From positions 1 through 38,915 of the forward strand of contig VKHL01000215.1 of assembly GCA_015146655.1 (NCBI GenBank): DNA of 38,915 nucleotides, given 5' to 3'. The notes under the pieces were generated by a model. It was not told the DNA's origin and did not search any database. It saw nothing but the letters and a program-made list of their open reading frames with translations. Made by a program: the position numbers and the translations under genes. This DNA comes from Ochromonas danica (taxonomy: Eukaryota > Sar > Chrysophyceae > Chromulinales > Chromulinaceae). Of this stretch, positions 1 to 11,600 are shown piece by piece (position 1 is the stretch's first letter; every line of letters begins with the position of its first letter).

Positions 1-1077
1 TGCTCTCTAGAATTGGAAGTGGATTGTAAAGCTTGTAGTGTTTCGCTCACTTTCTTTAGCTTCGTAGATAGGACTGTGTATTGACGGCAATAATCCTTTG
101 TTAATAGCATGTGTAAGATAGACTGTCAAACAAGCATTATCCAAAAGTACATATGACAAGATATTGGAATGTAGAGTCTGTACGATTTCTGTGCTAAAAG
201 CGGTGCTCTTGAACAAGGGCTTCAACTCGGCACCAATCAGCCTCGAAAGGCGATCGTTATTGAGACTGTCAAACAAGAACTCCCTTCAGTGGACGAGTTT
301 ATAAACAATGTCATCATCACCTTCATTATCTTCATCGTCATAAGGTGATCATCTTCATTCTACTGCTCAGAGTCACGAGACATTGTGCAACACGTCAATA
401 CCAACTTTTTATCTTCTCCTAATCTAACCCTCCTCCGTCTATTTCTTCAGCCAACGATGAGACAGATATTCTCGTTGTCCAAGCGCTCGAGAGAATTACG
501 TTTCAACGTGGCCTTGCTTACACCAGCCAGGAAGTTCCTCGAAGCATCGCTTTGGTTTACAAACACCAAAAAGACAGCTATGTGACTGTTATTGTTGTTC
601 TTTCTTTCTATCATCTGTTCCCTCTATCTCGTGTACTTCTACTATTTGGATCTTTGCAGCTCGTTGTTCCTATTTTTAATCTCATTACTTTATTTACTAT
701 CGATAGTATATACTTGCGATGATTTCACTGCTGGTTGGTTACCTTTGCTGTTTATCACAATCTCTTAGCTCTTGTTTCTTGAACAAGCTTTATCTTTTCT
801 CGATATCACTTCTTTTGACTTTATCGTAGGATAGTTCTTTAATTTTGCTTTTCTCGCCATGATTCTCTATTCTATTCTCTTTTCTTTAATTACATTAATG
901 ACATTTTGTTCCACTGATTCGACATCCGAAAATCTCTCTTTTTCGCAAAAGTCGACTTAAATTAGGATGGATGGATAGCTTGGTTAAGTTAACAGGTGGC
1001 AGCTCAGGAGATAAAAAACAGGTCAGACTATTGCGTTTGTGAGTGTCCTAGGAGTGGAGACCTACCAAGAAAAACAA
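1..1077. other. Left-edge region with unresolved exon fragments
   Basis: No complete gene can be supported here. On the minus strand bases 276 down to 7 form an open frame that ends in TAG but has no ATG; it would have to be the last exon of a gene whose earlier exons I cannot place. On the plus strand a frame around 213-297 (reading PRKAIVIETVKQE) and another after a good acceptor (pyrimidine-rich tract ending in AG at 449-450) running to a TGA at 720-722 both look like coding text, and could be the last exons of a plus-strand gene entering from the left. The two readings conflict and I cannot choose between them. Bases 723-1077 are T-rich and hold the presumed promoter and 5' leader of the next gene. 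Confidence 0.25.
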
Positions 1078-3516
1078 ATGTCTCAATTGGAGTTATCAGA
1101 GAAGCAAAAGGAGTTTCGCAGATGTCATATCTTGAGCAATGACAAGATAACCATCATGTTAGCAGATGGGAGCTTGTATACTTGTGGAGAGGATAGCGAC
1201 GGGGACAGTCAGAACATCCGTCCTGGTTTGTCCTTTGCCAACCCTCCCAAGCTACTCTCCACACCTGATCTTCCTCCAGATATTATTGCAGTATCGACTG
1301 GAGGGAATCACACACTCTTTCTGACTGCGAGCAATCAGATTTATGGCATGGGTTCCAATCAGTTTGGTCAGTTAGGATGTTTTGTGGATTCACGGCACTT
1401 CACGATAGCCTCACCTATTGAGTTGGCAGTGCCCGCTGAATATCGCGATAGGAGAATCCGCAGTGTTCATGCCGGTCTCCATGGCGAATCCTTTGCTCTC
1501 CTAGAGGATGGCTCCATTCTATCATGTGGCTCATCGAATTGTCGACCTGGTGAACGCGATCCTTATTTACTACGACCGATTAATTTATCTTGCTTCGAAG
1601 GACAGAAAGTGGTGGACATTCAGCTTGGCGGAATCCTTCACTTTGTGACTGAGGAGGGGGCACTATTTGTTGCAGGATATGATTCGGATGATATTTCCAG
1701 AGGGAGGTTAGGCTTCCTGCGTAAAGAGTTTTCTATGGACAAATGCCCCACTCCAAAACGCCTAGATTCTCTGTGGAATAAGGGGATTCGTGTAGCTAAG
1801 AGCTCCGCTGGTGATTCGTTCAGTATGATCATTGACCAACACGGTCTCATCTATGGATGGGGAAGCAACCGCAACGGAGAACTGGGCTTAGGTAAAGCGA
1901 AGCGCTTAACAATTGGCCCCCATGCGATTCCTGTGTTGAAAGCGAATGGGGAACCAGAGCGTTTCAAACAAATCTCTTGTTCTTGTGTCCATGCTCTGGC
2001 TCTGTCAGTGGATGGTGTGCCTTATTCCTTTGGCGAAGCGGATCTGTATGGTAGATTGGGACGTGATGCATTGGAAGGAAGCAATGTGGGCCCAGTAAAT
2101 GTTTTAGGTCGAAAGATTGCTCATGTATGTGCAGGCCAACAGGTCTCACTCTTTCTCTGCGCACCAGCTGATGGGGATACAGAATCCGAGTCTCTTCTCG
2201 GTCGAGGCATTCTTCCCTCGCTTGATAATAGTTATGTGGGATCTTGTGGTTTGGGAGGTAGAGGGTCTCTCATTGGCGGTACGAGGGGAATATTGCACAT
2301 TCCTGTCCTTGATGACTATGGACGAGAGCTGGTGGACATTCGTGAAGGTCGTCGAGAAGTCGTGTTCTTTACCATGGCGGAAGCAATAGCAGGACGAGCC
2401 CAGCTTACTGGAGAAGGCTCTCGCCCGAAGAGACGTCGCCTTGTTGATGATGATGAAGAGCTGGAAGGCAATGACAGTGAAGAAGACGACGAAGAGCAGG
2501 ATGAGGATGAGAAAGATGACTTGGATCTTTATATCACCTTAAAATATTCAGATCATCCGCAATGCATGTCCGTGGAGCCTGCTGATAGCTTCAAAGACAT
2601 TCTTGAGAGAGTTCAACAAGACCCTGACTTTATACAATCCCTAAATGAGGAGGAGAATGCCCGACGACCGATCTTTCTTGTTCTGGCCTCTCATTATGGT
2701 TTGGTTGATCTGTCTAGCTTACTCCACATTCTAGCAGATCTTGAGACTATTGCAGTACTTGGGAAACGTTTGACAGGTCTCGCATTTTCGGAATGCAGTC
2801 TCTTCTGTCGTGAAGCAAAGGATGTAGTTGCCTTGGCGGATGTCCTTGGAAGTCATTATCCTCGTTTCCGAACCTTCTCGCTGGGTTCTTGTAGTCTTTT
2901 CCAGGATGCCGAGAAAGCTAATAGTGATAGGCGTGGTAGTTCTGAAGACAGTTTGGGTGTGCTGTGTGAGTCGTTGGTCAGGTCCATTATTGGCTTGGAG
3001 AGTGTCTATTTTGAGCATCTTGGAGAAGATGCATTTTCTCGTTTCATGAGAGCACTCATTGATTATCGCCCACAACATCTGAAAGCTGTGCATATTAATG
3101 GAGCAAAAGTGCAGAAGAGCTTTCAGCTCATTTCTGATCTACTGGAACTGAATTTGCCATCCCTTCGTACTTTGCGATTGCCTGATCTGTCTCATCTGAC
3201 TGACAAGGCGTTTATAGTGTTATGTGCTGGATTGAAGAAGAATTCTCATTTGGAGACTCTTGATCTTCATTTCTGGTCTGATCGTAGAGCACAGGAAATA
3301 TCGGATAATGGAGTGAAATCGTTGGTGGAGATATTGGAGAAGAATAGTGAGAGTGCACTTTGTGCTTTGGATATTTCCGGAGAAGAAGGCCCCGGTATCT
3401 CTGTTAATCTTCGCAAAAGACTGAAGCGACAGCTGATTAATCATGCAAAGCAGAGAAATAGGAAGTTACTGAAGTATGCTCGATTGGATATCTGGCAAAA
3501 TCATAAACACGCTTAG
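1078..3516 (+). CDS. RCC1-repeat beta-propeller protein with acidic linker and C-terminal leucine-rich repeats
   Basis: This single-exon gene encodes 812 residues. Residues about 20-365 hold RCC1-type repeats, each with the signature of a hydrophobic strand followed by G-S-N-x-x-G-x-L-G; the clearest are GSNQFGQLG near residue 92 and GSNRNGELG near 262, and about six blades can be counted. Residues about 455-481 form a strongly acidic Asp/Glu tract. The last third, especially about 640-775, has leucine-rich repeat text such as LRTLRLPDLSHLTD and LETLDLHF. RCC1 propellers act as guanine-nucleotide exchange factors or protein-binding scaffolds; which applies here cannot be told. The ATG at 1078 was chosen because it is the first in frame after a TAA at 1012; an upstream exon is not excluded, as an acceptor-like AG lies at 1019-1021. 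No signal peptide is seen, so a cytosolic or nuclear role is likely. The fusion of both repeat types is the odd feature. Confidence 0.85.
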   Translation: MSQLELSEKQKEFRRCHILSNDKITIMLADGSLYTCGEDSDGDSQNIRPGLSFANPPKLLSTPDLPPDIIAVSTGGNHTLFLTASNQIYGMGSNQFGQLGCFVDSRHFTIASPIELAVPAEYRDRRIRSVHAGLHGESFALLEDGSILSCGSSNCRPGERDPYLLRPINLSCFEGQKVVDIQLGGILHFVTEEGALFVAGYDSDDISRGRLGFLRKEFSMDKCPTPKRLDSLWNKGIRVAKSSAGDSFSMIIDQHGLIYGWGSNRNGELGLGKAKRLTIGPHAIPVLKANGEPERFKQISCSCVHALALSVDGVPYSFGEADLYGRLGRDALEGSNVGPVNVLGRKIAHVCAGQQVSLFLCAPADGDTESESLLGRGILPSLDNSYVGSCGLGGRGSLIGGTRGILHIPVLDDYGRELVDIREGRREVVFFTMAEAIAGRAQLTGEGSRPKRRRLVDDDEELEGNDSEEDDEEQDEDEKDDLDLYITLKYSDHPQCMSVEPADSFKDILERVQQDPDFIQSLNEEENARRPIFLVLASHYGLVDLSSLLHILADLETIAVLGKRLTGLAFSECSLFCREAKDVVALADVLGSHYPRFRTFSLGSCSLFQDAEKANSDRRGSSEDSLGVLCESLVRSIIGLESVYFEHLGEDAFSRFMRALIDYRPQHLKAVHINGAKVQKSFQLISDLLELNLPSLRTLRLPDLSHLTDKAFIVLCAGLKKNSHLETLDLHFWSDRRAQEISDNGVKSLVEILEKNSESALCALDISGEEGPGISVNLRKRLKRQLINHAKQRNRKLLKYARLDIWQNHKHA

Positions 3517-3976
3517 CAGTGCTCGTTGAAGAATCACGTTTGTTATTCTATTAGGTCACATGTTGGCTAACGGAGCTTAATAGTTGGTAGCTTTTTTTTA
3601 AATATAATAGGATTATTAGTTTGATACTAATATCCTCGCGCTAAAACACTGATGTCATGCTTATATATGTTAATATAAGCATACCATGTCCATTGATGGA
3701 CTGACTACTGTTAGATATGCTTGGAGCTGCACGATAATTCGTGCAAGATCGCCTTTTTTGAATGGTATGCTATAGTAGCAATCATCGTAACGACTCACAC
3801 TGCACGAAATAACAGAACTTGTTTGTGTTCCTCAAGCCCACGGCTTCTGAAATGGAGATTCAGAGATACTCTACTGTATCATGTTTTCAAAACCTCCTTT
3901 CTTTGAATGTTAAAAGTGACTCGCGATTTTCTTTTATTAAGAACAACAGCTTCAAACTATACCACTCCCCAAACAG
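3517..3976. other. Intergenic stretch, 3' of the RCC1 gene
   Basis: This AT-rich spacer holds no intact gene. Bases about 3757-3813 read YAIVAIIVTTHTARN in one frame, which weakly recalls the V-A-T-H-N strand that precedes the C-terminal block of proline dehydrogenase, so it may be a further decayed piece of the remnant that follows. A perfect 10-base inverted repeat lies at 3657-3682. Confidence 0.4.
3657..3682. repeat. Perfect 10-bp inverted repeat (hairpin) in 3' flank
   Basis: The arms ATGCTTATAT (3657-3666) and ATATAAGCAT (3673-3682) are exact reverse complements around a six-base loop. The hairpin sits 141 bases after the RCC1 stop codon. It could be a 3' end processing or stability element, or chance in AT-rich DNA. 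Confidence 0.5.
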
Positions 3977-4268
3977 GAGAGTTTGTTTCCCCAAACAGGG
4001 AATGTGTGATAATCTCACAACAATGCTGGGATTGTCTGGATATCAAGCCCATCAACTCGTTCTATTTGGTGAATTTGATCATATCCTTCCTTGGCTATTT
4101 CGAAGGTTGGAAGAAAATCAGGTGAGAAAAAGGCAAGCATAATTGACAGATTGATTGATTTGTTGACGATGATGCCTATGTTGTGGTATTTAGGATGGCT
4201 TTGGAGCAGTTCAATTTGAGCAAAAGGAACTAAAGCGTTATTTATGGCAACGCTGTGTACAACACTGA
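3977..4268 (+). pseudogene. Proline dehydrogenase C-terminal remnant (two exons)
   Basis: Two exons, 3977-4121 and 4194-4268, join cleanly across a 72-base GT-AG intron. They encode about 73 residues that match the C-terminal end of proline dehydrogenase: RVCFPKQGMCDNLT corresponds to the family's R-V-x-F-G-Q-L-x-G-M-C-D, then comes a Gly-Tyr strand, then LPWLFRRLEENQ, which carries the family's paired arginines that hold the proline carboxylate. It ends in a natural stop. PRODH oxidises proline to pyrroline-5-carboxylate with FAD in mitochondria and needs roughly 300 more upstream residues. The RCC1 gene ends only 460 bases upstream, so the rest of the barrel is not here. I read it as a truncated duplicate or relic; a rearranged or misassembled locus is the alternative. 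It converges on COMMD4, 58 bases away. Confidence 0.6.
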
Positions 4269-4326
4269 AATGTAATGTAGTTGAATGAGATTTGATAGAC
4301 GAACCTAAGACAGCATGTTAAAAGTG

Positions 4327-5303
4327 TTACGAATCCACATTCTGCATCATCTGGTAGACTTGACTAAGTTCACGGACAAGACAGTCTAATTGCACAGAGG
4401 ACATCTCAAATGCGAGATTAGAGAACCTATCTTTATCCTCTTTCTTGTCCTCAATTTGATCAGGTCGATTATCGATATGCATGTTCAAGTGTATTATCTT
4501 CTCTTTGGTATTCTCTGCTGTCTTCTCCTGTTGCTTCTCACTGTCAGAAGAACACAAAATAGTGTCAACTCGCCAATCAGTACCTAACAGACGTGAGATA
4601 CGGAAAGTCTTGTCAGCAAAGAAGGAACGCAAAGAATCCTTATGTTCACGAAGTTGCTTTACTATCATATCCGTGTTTTCCTTGGGCAAACCCAATTGTT
4701 GGATTTCTTGCACAAAGACATTATCTTCCACATCATATTTAGCTGCGTTCGTAATCATGAAGTGCAAAGCAGCCACAGCACCCTATCATTGAGATTTGTA
4801 GGTTAGTAAGGTGCTTTGCTTGCAACAGGCTGAAATGCTGACTGAGATGGTCTTACCTTGACATCTTGTACTCCATCAGCTAGATCAGCAGCGATTTTCA
4901 AGACCTACAGTAGTTGACAAATAAATGATATTAAATCAATTACGGCAATATATAACCAAGTGTTATGGAGGAAAGGATGCAGTGACAGTGACAGTGATAG
5001 TGACAGAACAACACTGTGTGATCAGATCAGATCAGATCATCTGCTCATACTCACCTTGTCATAATTCAACTCTCCTTCCAGACAATGAAGAATCACTTGT
5101 GAAGCTAAGATCTTTACACGTAGAGAAGACTAGAAGTAGCAACAATTCCATTCAAGACACACAGACACATATTATATTATATAGATTGTTATGGTTGACA
5201 TCAATGTAAAAGAGAAGAGTTAGTTTACCATCTTAGAAAGAGTATTAATTTCTGCTAGTACCCAATCTGGGCAATCTAAATCACCACAAAAATGAAACTT
5301 CAT
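4327..5303 (-). CDS. COMMD4: COMM domain-containing protein 4
   Basis: Four minus-strand exons (5303-5229, 5129-5055, 4904-4857, 4782-4327) join in phase 0 at every junction to give 217 residues, close to the about 200 of animal COMMD4. The N-terminus [19 protein letters not shown] is nearly the animal sequence, exon 2 begins SSLRVK as in the family, and exon 4 reads LQQLGLPKE-like text ([10 protein letters not shown]) followed by the COMM domain with its conserved tryptophan in DWRVD. The introns are 99, 150 and 74 bases with GT-AG ends. COMMD proteins form the ten-member Commander ring that works with CCDC22/CCDC93 and retriever in endosomal recycling. A Lys/Glu/Asp-rich insertion of about 25 residues inside the COMM domain, near 4440-4545, explains the extra length. 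The gene is divergent from the giant ORF on its right. Confidence 0.92.
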
Positions 5304-5622
5304 CTTTTTATCTCAATCTTATAAATTTATTTACTGATCAAAAGCAATTTAAACTTGATTTGATTTGATATGATGTGATGATTTTATATGATGATAGACG
5401 TCCTCTCTGCAGAGTGGGAGGATCTTGATCCCTTCTTAAGTTAACTATCATTTGTGTATTTCCTTAGTTATCTGTTGTGTATTATCTTAAAAAGAAGAAG
5501 GTGGTTTCGTGTTTGGTGTGCGGGAAAAGATTGAAATTTGATGATCAAATTAGACAAGTCTCTACTAGATGCATCTTTTTGTTTAACAGTCTACAAGAAC
5601 TATAAGAAGAAAAAAGCAGAAC
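5304..5622. promoter_or_regulatory. Shared divergent upstream region (COMMD4 / giant secreted protein)
   Basis: These 319 bases separate the COMMD4 start codon on the minus strand from the giant gene's ATG on the plus strand, so both promoters should lie here. The DNA is AT-rich with GATTTGATATGATGTGATG-like runs near 5360. No TATA box or known operator can be assigned with confidence. Confidence 0.35.
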
Positions 5623-8600
5623 ATGTTCCTTCAAGTGTCTTTTCTAACCTCTCTCTTCTCCTTGATCATCTTACTATCATCTTCATCATCTTCATCTTCT
5701 TCATCTGTTGTGAGATGGATTGGTAGTAGTGGTTATTGGGAAGATGAAGAGAATTGGAGTAATGGTCAAGTACCAACAATCACAACAGAAGTCTCTCTAA
5801 ATCTTACATCAACACAGATCATTTGTATTAACAGCAGCACAGCAGCAGTGGGCACGTTAACAATTTTCAATGGAGTTGTCAACTTCACCCATCCTACTGC
5901 TAGTTTAACCATTACGAACAACTTTCACTTTTATTCTGGTACTTTCCTTTCTGCACAAAAACCTCTTGTTTCTACATCATTACAATATGCAACCATTGTT
6001 ATTGATGGAATGAGTTATCTGGATGGATGGCAACGTAAACGATTAAAATATATCATATGGCAACAAAGACATGGTGGGATTCAATGGATAAATGGTGATC
6101 TCATTCTTTTAAATTCTACTATTACTATTGCCCCCACAGCTAACTTGACGATCATAGCATCGAATACTAGTTTACATCTGATAGCTGATCGATCAGAAAA
6201 GTTATTTAATCCTTATCTACATCGTATTCTAAATCCAGATGTTAATCTAATTAATATGTATCCACCTATGGGTGCTGTCTTTGATATTGTTTTAGCACAA
6301 TCAGAAAGAGCTATTCTAAAGACAACGTATGGACAAACACTCTTTCCTTTAGCAGTAAAAGATGATTTACGTGCTATTGAATATTATGCTTATGATGTTA
6401 CTAACTCAAACTTTGGATATCGTAAACCTTTATATAATCGAACAATTTTAAATATTGATGAAGATCAATGTGCGACTATTTGTAGTCAAGCTTATAGTAC
6501 TTGGTGTAAATCATTTGATTATTTCTTTTATAATCAAAGTTGTGCATTAAGTGCTTTAGGTGTATCACAAGTAGGTGGTCTTAAGTTTATTACTCAAAAT
6601 ATAAATGGATTTGCTTATCCTACATCTCATTTTGAAAGACGTGCTTTAACAGAAAGACCTATTGATTCGTATTTAGAAGTATTAGGTGGATTCTATGTTA
6701 ACTGTTCCTTATCGAATGTATACTGTCAAGTATCAATCAATATTCGTGTTGATGTTAATTCAATATTGGATGTCACAAGTTATGTCTACTTACTCTTCAC
6801 AGATAGATTAACAATCTATTCTCCTGCAATCATCAAACTTGCACCTCATTCCTTGTTATTAATGGATGGTGTTAATGCTAGTCTTACTATGAACTATAAC
6901 TCTCTCTTAACTACATTAAGCTCTTCTCTATCTGTAGCACATCCTATTCTATGGTTACATGGAGGATATCATAACCTTTTTGGTAGTATTTCTGACTATT
7001 TCAATCTTTGGATATCTAGCACATCACAAGTGTCTATGGAATTGAATAGTACAAGTAACAATATCAGCAATCTAGCTTTACAGCAACTATTAGTAGGAGA
7101 AAGTGCATCATTACACTTTCTTTCTAAAGTTACAACTCTCTCAGTTTCTAACATAACCATTGCTGATCAGGGACAAGTGATAGGAAAACAGTTGAATCTC
7201 ACTGTCACGGATAGTCTAACCATTCAAAGCAATGCTGTCCTAAGCTGCCAAGGAGGAGGGTATAGTAACAACGAAGCCATTACTGCCACTCGAGGTCCTG
7301 GTGGTGGTCTTGATCATCGTTTAGGTGCCTCTGGTGGAGCACATGGAGGCAGAGGAGGTCCTAGCAAAGTTGATGCTACTGCCAACGCCTATGGCGATAC
7401 TATTCATCCTATCCAGCGTGGAAGTGCTGGTGGAAGAGGATTCTATACTTCTTCTATTAATTCTACAGGAGGTAATGGTGGGGGTGTCATTATTGTGAAT
7501 GCTCAGTCAGTCTATCTTGAAGGTACCATCTCATCCAATGGTGATGATGGTGTTGCTGGTGGAGGTGGTGGTGCAGGTGGTAGTATTGCTATCTATAGTA
7601 ACTATCTAAATGGTAGTAATGGTTGTCTAAGTGCTACAGGAGGTGATGGAGGGTTTGCTGGTGGACTAATTGCAGGTGGTGGTGGAGCGGGTGGTCGAAT
7701 TGCACTTCATGTCAACTTCTTCACTTTTAATGGTTCATTCGATGTCCAAGGCGGTCTACTTGTTCCAACGTATGATCAATTACAAGCTGAACAAGCTGGA
7801 AGTGGAACTATTTATATTACAATTAAGTCATCACCTGTCATTCTAACAGCTGTTATCACCAGCAATAGTAAAATCTCTCATTATACAGCAAGTCTACTAG
7901 AGAGAACATCCTCTTCATTATCATCTATCGTTAACACGAACTATTCTACTTATGGATATAACAATAACTTTACAACAAGTCATAGTTATCGTGGTGCTTA
8001 TGTATTCAACAATGGCCATGATTTAATCCAATCTTCTTCTACTTCAGCATGTAATGTTGATTACCATGTATTAGGTTCAGCACCTCTTGTATTAGCTGGT
8101 ACATCTTATTGTCTAGGAGAGATGATAGGATCTGGTAATCAAGCAGCTGTAGTTATATCTAACAATGCATCTATTACCTTACGAGATAGTGTTTGGTCTA
8201 TGCATGCTATACAATTACACTTGTTCTGTGCTTATCTAGTCCAAGCTAATCAAGTTAATATTACACTTATTAATCAAGGTAAACTCTACTTGTATATGCA
8301 AGATACCTATTATTCTGGTTCTAGTACAAGTTGTATGAATAATAAGAAAGGAAGTTGGCAGATGAATTCATTAGTGGTTGGTAATGAAGGGTATGTCCAC
8401 TTTATGAATGAATCATCTGTATTGAATGCTAGTCATCTAAAGCTACTAGATGGATCATATCTATATACAAATGATGTTTTAAATCTACATGTAGACTCTT
8501 TTGATTTACATAATACTACTATAGAGGCTATTGCTGTTGTTGATAATCCAACAACATTATTACCATTTTCTGTTATTAATTGGGAGGATACAATAGTTAA

Positions 8601-11600
8601 TATCTCTTCATCAATTATATTAAATGAAATAGATTTAGTCATAAAAGGAACAGTATATTTAACAAGTGGAAGTATACAATCATCAGTTGATCAAAGTAAA
8701 GTATGGTTAACCAATAGTAGTCGTCTTATCATACCTCTTAATACTATTGTTACCATTGCAGCACCATTAGTTTTGTCTTCTGGAGCTCAAATTGATATTT
8801 ATGGTAAACTTATTATTAGCGGTGGAGGTCAAACTATGAGTCAATCACACTTCCACACTTCAGCTTCTGGTATCCTTGTCTTTACTCATCTTCCTTATGA
8901 ACTCATGGATGGGTCTCTATTAGATGGTACAGGGAATATTTGGGTACAAGATGGAGGAGATTTGAGATTTCCTGCTTTTCTTGGACAAAATACCGCACCA
9001 ATTTCTTGTGGTGAAGATGGTTCAATTAATATACGAGCTAATCATAGTACTACTTCTACTTCATTTAATATAACATCTGAAATATTTGTTGAAACAGGTT
9101 GTAATGTCTATATTGCAATTGATACTTCTATATCCTTTTATCAATTCTATTTAGAAGGTGGTAGTTTATATACACAAGGAAATTCATCTCTTATTCAAAT
9201 ACAAGGACAAGCTAGTGTTATAAATGATGGTGAAATAATTGGACCAGGAGTTGTTAAAGTAATGGAAGGTGCTAAGTTATCAATTGCACCAAGAGCATGG
9301 TGGGTCTCATCCACACCTTCTATGACACCAACGGTTAGTCCCAGTTCGATCAATCCAACACTTTCCCCAAGTTTAGCAGCAAGTAATACACCAAGTGTTA
9401 GTCCCTCTGCTCAACCTAGTTATACTCAATCCCCATCAAGACAACCAACTCTACATCCAACCATTGGCCCTACAGCCTCACCAACAAGACTACCCACATT
9501 ACTTCCTACAGCTCGACCAACCTTTGTTGCTACAAATGTCGCAGTGCTTACTATTCTACGTACTAAAATTGTCAATAATGGTACTTTAGTATGTGCTAAT
9601 AATGTCATTAACTGGGCACGACATGCTACATTAAGTAATTACGGACAATTAGAAGCTACTGGGATTCAAGTTTGGACATATAATGAAAGTGTTTATGCTT
9701 TTGAACCACCTCTATATTGTCTTGCTGATGTTCCTCCTGAACATGCACCACTTTTATTTAATCGTACAATAGAAGAATGTGCTTATGAATGTGTTCATGA
9801 TTCTATTGTTTTAACACAAATGATAGAAGCACAACGATTATATCTTGAACAATATGAATGTCTTAGTTTCCTTTATAATAGTCGATTAACCTCATGCAAA
9901 TTGATGATCTCAACACTATTAGGACAAGACCTTTGTTCTTCCTATTCTACGAATGCTCTTTCTTATCTTCATACAATATATAACAAAGTATCAGATTGGA
10001 CAGTAAAGCCATTATTATGGAATGCTCCCAATGGTCAAATTCATATCTATGATAATTCAACATGGGATATTGCTTTACAAGTTGAAAATGATGGTTTACT
10101 TCTGATCGATAGTAATGGAGAAATGATGATGAGATCTGGTCTGATTCAATCAACTAGTGGCAATAGTCAATGTAATGGTAACCTTCTCATTGGTGGTAAA
10201 GGAGATAGTGATAGTAGTAGTAGTATTTCAGGAACATTATCAGGTTCAGGTACAATTACATTTTACCATGATTTTACAACAAATCCAGATGCTACCTATT
10301 CATACAGTTATGCTAATACTGGTAGACATATGACATCATTGTCTTCTATTGCTATACATGATAATACATTGAATATCATTGTAAAAGATGATTTAACAAT
10401 TTCTACTAATTTTTCATCTTGTCAAGTGAAAACTTGGCAAATCTTGGAAAGTGGAAAAGTAACCGTTGCTAATACTTCATTTACCTTACTAGTAGAAGAT
10501 CTATTCTTGTTAACTTCTGGTAGTCAATTCCTTACTTTACCTTATATTGTTCGAAATGATAGTGGTTGTCAAACATGCTTTGATCTTAATATTACTACCA
10601 ATAAGATGGTAATAGATCAAGACTCTATCTTATCATTTTCATATGGATTGATCACTGTTACAACAAATCTGACAGTTGGAATGAATGGAATTATTTCTTG
10701 TACTGGTAGAGGATATATCTCTAATGATACATCTTTACCACCATCTCTTAGTTTAAGTGGTCAATATGGATTTTTAGGATCAAGTGGTGGAGGACATGGT
10801 GGATTAGGAGGTATTGGTATGGTAGAATTAGAAGAGTTACCATCCTTCCCCATCTTTAGTGATGACCTTTCTTATGGACATTATTATCATGCTAGAACAT
10901 GGGGTTATCCTGGTGGACAATGGTCTGTATCAACTATAGATAACACTGCAGGAGGAGGTGCTGTCTTCTTCAAGACTCCATATCTTCACATTGATGGTAT
11001 AGTATCATGTAATGGAGCAACACCTATTGATTCATTAGGTGGTGGGGGTGGTGGAGGGTCCATTCATATTGAAGCCTCCTCGTTGACAGGTCAGGGAACT
11101 ATTGAAGCTCTAGGTGGAGATGGTGGTCAAACAACATCATTTAGTAATGGCCAAGGTGGTGGTGGAGGAGGAGGTCGTATTTCCATGTTTCTATCTGATA
11201 CCAATACATTCTCTGGTATTATATCTTCTGCTGGTGGTCATGGTTTTCTGTCAGGTTCAGCTGGTACTATTTTCCTTTTTAATAGTACACAGAAGACTGG
11301 TGGAGAATTAACTATCACTAACATACCACACAATAATAATAACAATAACAATAACCATGAACATGTTACAAGTACTGACTATTGGAATGTAAGAGAAGTG
11401 TTATCATCAAAAGTACCAACTATTCTCAATGAAATTAATCCTTTTGGTATATTATCAAAATTAATTGTTAATAATAATTCTAAAGTATTTATTAAAACTC
11501 CTAATCAAGTATTTCGTACAGGACCTATTATTGGTGATTATACAGGATCGATTGTTATCTTTCTTAATGGAACAGTCTTATTACCCTGTTATAACACTTC

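Noticed and set aside
1638-3444. Antisense open frames over the RCC1/LRR gene
   Set aside because: They are short, lack homology and follow from the codon use of the real gene.
5680-5710. Serine-coding (TCATCT)n run after the signal peptide as a sign of a wrong start
   Set aside because: The run is in frame, the ATG at 5623 precedes a proper hydrophobic core, and no better start is present.
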